Source: an uncultured Acidobacteriia bacterium (GTDB taxonomy: Bacteria > Acidobacteriota > Terriglobia > Bryobacterales > Bryobacteraceae). Taken from it: a stretch of DNA of 64,000 nt. How positions within the stretch are numbered: the stretch's first letter is position 1; each line of letters opens with the position of its first letter. A program made the position numbers and the translations under genes. The DNA lies in the NCBI GenBank assembly GCA_903851195.1, contig CAINNJ010000032.1:1-64000 (forward strand), given 5' to 3'. Below, one piece after another: positions 1 through 6,200 of the stretch. Under the pieces are notes generated by a model, which worked only from the letters and a program-made list of their open reading frames with translations, made no database searches and had not been told where the DNA came from.

Positions 1-75
1 CTTCGCGCGTACCCGGCGCTCCAGTTCGGCGCGCTCTTCCGGCTTCAATTCGAGCCTTGAAATCGGTCTGGCCAT
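1..75 (-). CDS. IS630-family transposase, N-terminal fragment (runs off the window)
   Basis: Reading leftward from an ATG at 75, 25 codons stay open to the window edge and begin MARPISRLELKPEERAELER. This is the typical start of IS630-family (Tc1/mariner-like) transposases, whose first part is a helix-turn-helix that binds the element ends. Only the N-terminus is visible, so whether the element is intact cannot be judged. The left end of the IS probably lies near the TA at 138-139, since this family inserts at TA, but I could not confirm a terminal repeat. It sits about 110 bp downstream of the S41 protease gene, which supports a mobile or rearranged left edge. Confidence 0.65.
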   Translation of the reverse strand, partial: MARPISRLELKPEERAELERRVRAK

Positions 76-183
76 ATATCCAGACCCAGGTTCTCACGTC
101 ACGTCCGTTATTGCAACCCATTTCTCGTACATGACACTAGCAAAGGCGGCTTTCGACGAGAGAGTATTGTGGCGATCACAAGG

Positions 184-1446
184 TCAGAGACCTGTCGCGG
201 TAGCGACGGCGCTGTCCATTTGATGGTCAACACCCTCTGACAGCAATTCCGGATCAACCTCAACTTCCACGTCCGGCACCACCCCCGTCCCCTCCAGGGA
301 GTCGCCATTCCACGTGATCCATCCGAAAATCGGTAACCGCAACCAGTAGCCGGCGCCGACTTTGAAGTTCGTCGCGCCAAGGACATTGCCAGCCGTTTTC
401 GTGCCTACGACCGTGGCCAACCGGTTCTCCTTCGCAAAGCTCGCCACCATCTCTCCCGCGCTGTTGGTCCATTCATTAACCAGGAATACGACGCGTCCGT
501 GGAACGGTTGGGGGCCTAAACCCTGGGTCAGCAGCACCACTGACTTATCCCGAACGGCGAACGCAGCGAGCGTCGCGAGCAGGGCCGCCTTTGTTCGGGG
601 CATCGGCACGCGTGGCAGCTTGTTCTTGTCGTACCCATGGCGAACAGTCTTCGGTGTAATGCTGTAGCCAATGGGCCTCTTGTCCGGGCACAGATAGCTG
701 GCAAGCATAGAGAACCCTAAGCTTCCCCCGATATTGCCCCGGAGATCGACAATGAGGCGGTCCACCCCTTGCCCGTTCAATTCTGCGACCGCAGTCGAAA
801 GCGCGGCACCGAACCGCATGCCTGCCGAGCCGGAGAAGTACGGAATGCGCAGCAGTCCGATATTCCCGGGCAGCACCCGGTGCGTGACTGCCTTGGGCTC
901 GACGATCGGCGGCCGCTCTTTCGTGCCCTTCCTGAAGGGCACCTCGACCGTGACGTCACGCCGGGCACTGGGAGACGAGAGCGCCAGCGTGTACTTCTCG
1001 CCGGTCTTCAACACAGGCAGTGTCGGCGGTTGTGTCGGAACACCATCGATTTCCCGAAGAATCTCGCCCGGCCGGATGCCGGCCTTATCGGCAGGGCCCT
1101 CGGGGAAAACGTCGAGGAAGAACCACAGTGCGTCTCCGTTTGCACCAATACTCTTCAGCGTCGCGTTGATCGAATGTTGGGGCAAGAAGCGACCGAAAGA
1201 TCCGTGGTAGAAGACTGTGTGACTGGTCTTCAGGAGCTTGAGCTGTTCGCGAATGCCGTTTTCAAAGCTTTCAACGCTTGCATCGGTCAGGCCGGCACTC
1301 GCGCGATTTAGATTCTTCGCCCACGCTTCCAGATCCACGCCCGCCACGTTGACGTAGCTCTTGTGAACGCGTTCTTCAATCGCTTTTACGATTCCCGCTC
1401 GCGCCTCGCGACTGAGCGGTGTAGTTTGTGATTCGTTTCTGTTCAT
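184..1446 (-). CDS. S41 (tail-specific / tricorn-like) serine protease with PDZ domain
   Basis: About 420 residues. A helical N-terminal segment (IVKAIEERVHKSYV) is followed by a PDZ-like region around residues 110-150 (PADKAGIRPGEILREIDG) and the S41 core. The core has LIVDLRGNIGG, the nucleophile in TNSAGE and the base lysine in GTKTAG, so the Ser/Lys pair looks intact. No signal peptide is visible, so it is probably cytoplasmic or leaderless. The ATG at 1446 is chosen because the family-like sequence begins there; the frame stays open to 1623, but that extension is non-family sequence antisense-free within the upstream gene. The start lies 71 bp inside the CHAT gene, so the two are co-transcribed. 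The substrate is unknown; pairing with a CHAT protease suggests a proteolytic module. Confidence 0.85.
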   Translation of the reverse strand: MNRNESQTTPLSREARAGIVKAIEERVHKSYVNVAGVDLEAWAKNLNRASAGLTDASVESFENGIREQLKLLKTSHTVFYHGSFGRFLPQHSINATLKSIGANGDALWFFLDVFPEGPADKAGIRPGEILREIDGVPTQPPTLPVLKTGEKYTLALSSPSARRDVTVEVPFRKGTKERPPIVEPKAVTHRVLPGNIGLLRIPYFSGSAGMRFGAALSTAVAELNGQGVDRLIVDLRGNIGGSLGFSMLASYLCPDKRPIGYSITPKTVRHGYDKNKLPRVPMPRTKAALLATLAAFAVRDKSVVLLTQGLGPQPFHGRVVFLVNEWTNSAGEMVASFAKENRLATVVGTKTAGNVLGATNFKVGAGYWLRLPIFGWITWNGDSLEGTGVVPDVEVEVDPELLSEGVDHQMDSAVATATGL

Positions 1447-4048
1447 GGAAAATGGTCGCTGTCCTGGGGACGCCCTCAAACGTGAACGCCGCCCAGTAGT
1501 AAGGGACTGATTTGGCTCCGAATTTTGCGAGAAAATCGCGCTTTGCCGCGGCGAGAGAACTCGCAGCCGACTCCCCGGCGGCAAGATGGGCGTAGAACTG
1601 CCGTACGACCGCGAGCGAGGCATTGTCGTCGGTTGACCAGAGCGTCGATATCACGTTCTGAGCGCCCGCCAGCAGAAACGAGCGTGCCAGAGTCGCAACA
1701 CCTTCTTGCCCCTGCACGGGGCCTACGGCTGTATCGCACGCCGAAAGGACCACCAGATTAGCCTTCAATCGCAGTTGGGCGATTTCCGACGCCTGGAGCA
1801 GGCCGTCCTCACCGGCGGCGGCGTCGCCGAGGACGACCAATGCAGCCCGATCGGGACGGCCTGGATCGACGGCGCTATGGACGGCGAGGTGAACGATCCG
1901 ATATTTCTCGGTAGCCGCTTTCTTGAAAGCCGTTTCAGTTGCCGCGGAACCGAGGATGAGTTGCTTGTCGCCTTCGCTGGCTCCGGCCATCGCGGTCATC
2001 GCCTCTTCGCGCGAATTCTGCAAATTGCCTGCCACTGCGGGACCGAAACCGCGCGTCTCGATCAGGTTCCGGAAGTAGTTCCGTTCATGCTCGTAAGGAA
2101 CCGCGCCCATCGCAAAGACTTTGGTGGCCATGTCGGGCCTCTGACTTTGCCGCGCCAACAGGTAGAAGCCGCCCGCGGACGGCAGATAGGAGATCACGGA
2201 ACGTTCTCCGACATACTTGCCTGAGGGCTCCCGGAGAGAATCGAACGGCAGCATGTTCAGCAGACCGTCGCGAACGATCATCAGATCCCCTTTCGGATAC
2301 CAGTCGTTGACCGGGCCCAGCAGCGCACTGTAAAGCTCCCCTGCTGCCGCGTCTGCCGGCTGCTTCTGCTTTACGGCTTGCAGGTACGCAGACACCAGGG
2401 TATCGACGTGGCCCTTTCCCGTCAATCGAACTATGTTCACGGAGTTACGACGAATTATGAGAACCCACGACGCGGGCTCTGCCAGCACGTACTCCAGAAT
2501 CGTGGCATCGGTACTCATCGTCCGCTGGATGTCGCGGAGGGGCACGTGTGAGTAGCTCTTTGCCTTCAGGATGTTCACTTCCGGCGTGACCCATCGGGCC
2601 TGTTCCAGCAGAAACATCTGATCACGGAGCTTTTGAATCTCGCCCGTCGAGCGCGCCGCCATCATGCCGATCCGCAGCCGCGAAATCTGGCTTTCGTTCT
2701 GCTGCGCTCTTGCCGGCGCCTCAGAGCCTCCCAACAGGAGGTCGGTCAGAATCCGACCTCGCACCTGCTCGACGACCTCATATGCCTTCGCCGGGTTATT
2801 CAGATGCTCCGCGATCAGCGCGAAGTGAGCCACGTACATGTCGCTGACCGATTTGATCCACGCGGTCTTGTCGAGAACGGCGGAGTCTCTACCGATGCTG
2901 GCGTCAACGAACGCGGCGGCCCGATCATACGTGGCGTCCGCCTCGGCAAATTTTCCCTCGCGGGCCTGTATTTCGGCAAGGATTTCGAGCCGCTTCGGGA
3001 GGATGTAGAGTTCTCCGTTCCTTTGGGTTGTCGCTGTTGCGCTGACGAGAAGCGCCTCGGCTTGCCGCAGATCGCCTTTGGCGCTGTAAACGTTCGCCAG
3101 CGCGAGCCGCGATTCGGTCAGCGCGCGAGTGTATCCGCCGGCTTCGCACAGCCGGATCGCTCGCTGCAAATCCTGAACCGCGCCGTCCGCGTTTCCCTGC
3201 GCGGCCTCGATCTGGGCAACTGTCGCCAGAATCAGAGCCTCGTAAAACGCGGTCTTTCGCTGCCTGGCGCTTTCCAGCAACCCGGTGATGACTTTCCTCG
3301 ATTCCTGATTCTGCCCGAGCGCGGCAAGAGACTCGGCCTTCGCGAGGTAGATCAAAAAGGGGTAGGGCGCGCCGGGGGTGGCTTGGGAGAGCGCGATGGC
3401 TTTGTCGAGATACGGAACCGCCTCGGCGTTCATTCGGGACATGTTGAGTCCGGTTCCGATCGCGTAGAGATATTTAATCTGCCCGCCCACATCCTGCGCC
3501 TGCGTGGCGGCCACGAGAGCGCCGCCGATGTTCTTGCGGGCGGTTTCAAGATCCCCTTGGTAGAAAGCAGCCAGTCCCAGTTCGGCGGACGCGCGATACT
3601 TCCACCGCGGGTCGCTGGATTCCATTGCCAGCCGGGCCACTTCCTCCCAATCCTTGCGCATGGCGGCCGCCTCCATCTCCCCGTCAATCTCTCCCTTGAT
3701 CGACAGGCAGAACAGTCGGAGTTCGCGATCCGCCTTCATGAGGGGATCGGACTCAAGCCGGTGTTGGAGTCCGTTGGAGGTAAGCGAAAGGTTGCGGCGC
3801 TGGATGGTGGCGCGAATGATACCGAGTTCGGCGTACGCGAGGCCGCGGCGGTCTCCGTTCCTGCGGAATGTCGCCGCCGCGGCCACGAAGTCAGGTTCTG
3901 CATCGGTCCAGTTGTTCAGGTCCGCGAGCTGGAAGGCGTGCCGGAGAAGTTGCGGCGGGCCGCCGGTTTCATCGGCGTTGACGGCGGGCGCCGCGAGTGT
4001 AACCACGCAGAGCGCCAGGATGAATCGCAATGAAGTTATGTTTCGCAC
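1376..4048 (-). CDS. Secreted TPR-CHAT domain protease
   Basis: 890 residues from a GTG start with an N-terminal signal peptide (FILALCVVTLAAPAVNA). Residues of about 35-400 form tetratricopeptide-like helical repeats. A CHAT (caspase HetF associated with TPRs) domain occupies roughly 570-870. The expected caspase-like dyad is visible: a His in HLAVHS near residue 723 and a Cys in LSACDT near residue 770. TPR-CHAT proteins are clan CD peptidases found in signalling and defence-related systems, with the TPRs taken to sense the partner. Here the leader predicts export, unlike cytoplasmic CRISPR-associated TPR-CHAT proteins. The S41 protease gene overlaps its 3' end. No strong Shine-Dalgarno sequence precedes the GTG. 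The partner and trigger are unknown. Confidence 0.85.
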   Translation of the reverse strand: MRNITSLRFILALCVVTLAAPAVNADETGGPPQLLRHAFQLADLNNWTDAEPDFVAAAATFRRNGDRRGLAYAELGIIRATIQRRNLSLTSNGLQHRLESDPLMKADRELRLFCLSIKGEIDGEMEAAAMRKDWEEVARLAMESSDPRWKYRASAELGLAAFYQGDLETARKNIGGALVAATQAQDVGGQIKYLYAIGTGLNMSRMNAEAVPYLDKAIALSQATPGAPYPFLIYLAKAESLAALGQNQESRKVITGLLESARQRKTAFYEALILATVAQIEAAQGNADGAVQDLQRAIRLCEAGGYTRALTESRLALANVYSAKGDLRQAEALLVSATATTQRNGELYILPKRLEILAEIQAREGKFAEADATYDRAAAFVDASIGRDSAVLDKTAWIKSVSDMYVAHFALIAEHLNNPAKAYEVVEQVRGRILTDLLLGGSEAPARAQQNESQISRLRIGMMAARSTGEIQKLRDQMFLLEQARWVTPEVNILKAKSYSHVPLRDIQRTMSTDATILEYVLAEPASWVLIIRRNSVNIVRLTGKGHVDTLVSAYLQAVKQKQPADAAAGELYSALLGPVNDWYPKGDLMIVRDGLLNMLPFDSLREPSGKYVGERSVISYLPSAGGFYLLARQSQRPDMATKVFAMGAVPYEHERNYFRNLIETRGFGPAVAGNLQNSREEAMTAMAGASEGDKQLILGSAATETAFKKAATEKYRIVHLAVHSAVDPGRPDRAALVVLGDAAAGEDGLLQASEIAQLRLKANLVVLSACDTAVGPVQGQEGVATLARSFLLAGAQNVISTLWSTDDNASLAVVRQFYAHLAAGESAASSLAAAKRDFLAKFGAKSVPYYWAAFTFEGVPRTATIFHEQKRITNYTAQSRGASGNRKSD

Positions 4049-4114
4049 GGCTGAATAATCCGGGTTAAAGCTTCAAAACCTTTATGGGCGGGGCAAACAA
4101 CGCTGAACGCCGCG

Positions 4115-4563
4115 AACCCTCCCTAATTACTAAGAAGGGCTTTTTCGGAAAAAACCGACAAACTTTTTTTCGGTCTGCGTTCTGTTTCTGACAAGTCCCC
4201 GAAGTTTGTATGTTTACTGACCCGCAGTCTCAGCGCCGCCAAGGCGCGCTGCTGTGACCTTTGCGTTTTCCACACCAGGGTACCCGCGACTACAGGTATT
4301 CCCCAGGAAAGAGACTACAGGGAGTCAATAAGGCAGCCCGCCCCGAAAGGGTCGTGCCCGCGCCCCGGAAGGGTCGTTTGAATTGAGAAGGGCAACATTA
4401 TTGGGCGAATCCGGGGTTTTCGGCAAGCGCCTGCGCCCCGAAAGGGTCGAGGAAGTCTTTCGCCGACTAACAGGCTTTTCAACAGGTGAGGAAAATCGCG
4501 ATGCCCTGAAGATTTCTTGTCGGTTTTTTCCGAAAAAGGCCTTCTTAGAGATTAGGGAGAGTT
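4115..4563. repeat. 449-bp segment bounded by 47-bp imperfect inverted repeats (MITE-like or duplicated promoter arms)
   Basis: The left arm (4115-4161) and right arm (4517-4563) are reverse complements at 43 of 47 positions, with mismatches near 4118, 4128, 4129 and 4139. Each arm contains the A/T-rich motif TTTTTCGGAAAAAACCGACA and CTAAGAAGG. The right arm ends 3 bp before the excisionase ATG and supplies its likely ribosome-binding site (AGGGAG). The left arm points toward the CHAT gene in the opposite direction. The interior (4162-4516) has no convincing gene. It holds three 16-bp repeats and an imperfect hairpin at 4231-4251. No target-site duplication is obvious. It could be a miniature inverted-repeat element, or arm sites and divergent promoters of the adjoining integrative element. 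Confidence 0.75.
4339..4449 (+). repeat. Three direct copies of a 16-bp motif CGCCCCGAAAGGGTCG
   Basis: Copies lie at 4339-4354, 4361-4376 (one mismatch, CGCCCCGGAAGGGTCG) and 4434-4449. The first two are 22 bp apart, close to two helical turns, and the third is 73 bp further on. The core CCC-GAAA-GGG is itself a short dyad. Their position just upstream of the excisionase-integrase pair suggests protein-binding sites, such as recombinase arm sites or an operator. This is inferred from position only. Confidence 0.6.
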
Positions 4564-4566
4564 TTC

Positions 4567-4797
4567 ATGCAACTTGATCGGGAACATCGGATTTCGGCGG
4601 AGAAGGCCAGTATTCAGCGTCTGCTGGGGCCGGCGGACGTGGCGAAGTGGCTGGGCGTGTCCTCGGGCTGGGTACGGGACCATGCCACGAGGAAAGAACC
4701 GCGGCTCAAGGCCGTAAAAGTGGGGAAGCTGCTTCGGTTTCGGCCGGAGGACGTAGAGGCTTTCCTCCGAACCTGCACGGAAGGAATACCAAACTGA
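4567..4797 (+). CDS. Excisionase-like MerR-type helix-turn-helix protein
   Basis: 76 residues. The central part (LLGPADVAKWLGVSSGWVRD) is a winged helix-turn-helix of the HTH_17/excisionase class, followed by a wing with KVGKLLRFRPEDVEAFL, the usual end of this fold. Such small proteins bend DNA at attachment sites and direct integrase toward excision, and may also regulate the pair. A good ribosome-binding site (AGGGAG) lies within the preceding inverted-repeat arm. The gene is separated from the integrase by one base, so the two are translated as a unit. Confidence 0.8.
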   Translation: MQLDREHRISAEKASIQRLLGPADVAKWLGVSSGWVRDHATRKEPRLKAVKVGKLLRFRPEDVEAFLRTCTEGIPN

Positions 4798-4798
4798 A

Positions 4799-5959
4799 AT
4801 GGCACGAGAGCGTCATCAGCAAGGCTGGGTTGAAGAAACGGGAAAGAAGGCGAAGAAGTGGCGAGGCCATTACTTCGTCTACGTCCGCGAGGGCGAGGGC
4901 ACCAGCGTTCGAAAACATCGAGTCGCGACGCTGGGCCTGAAGTCGGAGCTTCGAAAGTGGGAGGCGGAGAAAAAGCTCAGGGAGATCATCGAGCGCGAGA
5001 CGGGCAAGGCCAGCGACAAACCGGATTCAAATGTCACGCTGCGCTGGTTCTGGGAGAACCGGTTCCTGCCTCTGCAAGTGGGGTGGCGGGATTCCACGCG
5101 GGCTGCCGTCTTGTTCACAATGGACCAGCATGTATTGCCCGTGTTCGGCGACGTAGTCCTGGCGAACCTGCGCCGCTTCGATCTGCAAACACATCTGAAC
5201 CGGCTGGCTGCAAAGTATTCGAAATCACTGGTGGACAAGGCGAGAACATGGACACGAGCAATTCTGGAAGAAGCTGTCGAACAGGAATACCTGACGAAGA
5301 GCCCGGCCCGAAAGCTGGCAATGCCGCCAACGCGGCCGACGTGCAAACGTTTCCTGTCGAAATCCGAGTATCACCGGGTTTTGGGTGCGCTCGAAGGGCG
5401 GGACCGGCTGATATTTCGTATGTTCGTCCTTTGTGCGCTCCGGCCGGGAGAACTGTTCGCTCTTCGTTGGCGGTCCTTCGAGCACGGAACGCTGATGATC
5501 GAGGAAGCGGTCTACCGGGGGAAGCTTGGAGACCCGAAGACTAGGGGCAGCGTGGCGATTGTCGCCATGCCAAAGTCGCTGGCGGTCGATCTGGAGCGTT
5601 GGTTCGAGGAATGCGGCAAGCCCAGTCCAGATGATCTGATCTTCCCGTCGAGGGTCAACAAGCCGATTGACGGGCACAACTACCTGCGGAGAGACGTGCT
5701 CCGCCCAGCGGCGTTAAGCGTCGGAGTTAAAGGCGTGACGTTCCAGTGCCTGCGGCGGACGTTCGCCACGCACTTTCATCTGGTCGGTACCGTGAAGGAC
5801 GCGCAGGCGCAGATGCGCCACACGAATGCGCAGACGACCATGAATGTCTACACCCAAACGATGTCTGATAGCCTGCAGGAATCGATGGAAGAGTTTGACG
5901 AGGAAATGTCAGAGGAAGAAAACTGTACCAAAACCCCAAAGGATTCTGAACATAAATGA
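4799..5959 (+). CDS. int: Tyrosine recombinase / phage-type integrase
   Basis: 386 residues. The N-terminal arm-binding and SAM-like core-binding regions span about 1-180 and the catalytic domain about 185-360. Visible catalytic residues are Arg215 (ALRPGEL), Lys247 (DPKTRG), Arg319 (FQCLRRTFATH), His341 (MRHTNAQTT) and Tyr351 (MNVYTQ). The usual first His of box II (HxLR) is Gln316 here. The tail is acidic. The gene is 1 bp after the excisionase and ends about 43 bp from the 3' end of tRNA-Val, the classic arrangement for an element using a tRNA 3' end as its attachment site. It therefore likely mediates integration and excision at this tRNA. Confidence 0.9.
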   Translation: MARERHQQGWVEETGKKAKKWRGHYFVYVREGEGTSVRKHRVATLGLKSELRKWEAEKKLREIIERETGKASDKPDSNVTLRWFWENRFLPLQVGWRDSTRAAVLFTMDQHVLPVFGDVVLANLRRFDLQTHLNRLAAKYSKSLVDKARTWTRAILEEAVEQEYLTKSPARKLAMPPTRPTCKRFLSKSEYHRVLGALEGRDRLIFRMFVLCALRPGELFALRWRSFEHGTLMIEEAVYRGKLGDPKTRGSVAIVAMPKSLAVDLERWFEECGKPSPDDLIFPSRVNKPIDGHNYLRRDVLRPAALSVGVKGVTFQCLRRTFATHFHLVGTVKDAQAQMRHTNAQTTMNVYTQTMSDSLQESMEEFDEEMSEEENCTKTPKDSEHK

Positions 5960-6002
5960 ACAACTTTTTGTCTGCTTCAAAACTGCAAACTATTGAAAAC
6001 AA

Positions 6003-6079
6003 TGGTGGGCGCGCAGGGACTCGAACCCCGGACCTCCTGCGTGTGAAGCAGGCGCTCTAACCAGCTGAGCTACGCGCCC
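6003..6079 (-). tRNA. tRNA-Val (anticodon CAC)
   Basis: A 77-nt cloverleaf on the minus strand with acceptor stem GGGCGCG/CGCGCCC, D arm AGCTCAGCTGGTTAGAGC, anticodon stem CCTGC/GCAGG with loop TTCACAC (anticodon CAC, reading GTG valine codons), T loop GGTTCGAGTCC and an encoded CCA end. The 3' end faces the integrase gene, making it the probable integration site. A possible -10 (TAGAAT) lies about 20 bp upstream on the minus strand, but I see no good -35. Confidence 0.97.
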
Positions 6080-6200
6080 TTTCGGACCAAAACTCTATTC
6101 TAGTACACTCCCTTTCGTCGTCCCGCTGGTACGTTGCTTCGCAAAACCGAAAGCGGCCTGTAACCCTTGTTTCACGTTCCTGTCGTACCCTTTGGACATC

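Noticed and set aside
2633-4033. A 466-residue plus-strand ORF within the CHAT gene
   Set aside because: Antisense shadow of the TPR region with no recognisable domain.
1376-4048. Type III-E CRISPR-linked TPR-CHAT (Csx29-like) protein
   Set aside because: It has an export signal and no effector or CRISPR gene nearby; the domain match alone does not support it.
4050-4100. A second copy of the tRNA-Val 3' end marking the other attachment site
   Set aside because: No stretch between 1 and 4114 matches the tRNA T-arm and acceptor well enough.
4339-4449. CRISPR array made of the 16-bp repeats
   Set aside because: Only three copies, too short and irregularly spaced, and no cas gene is visible.
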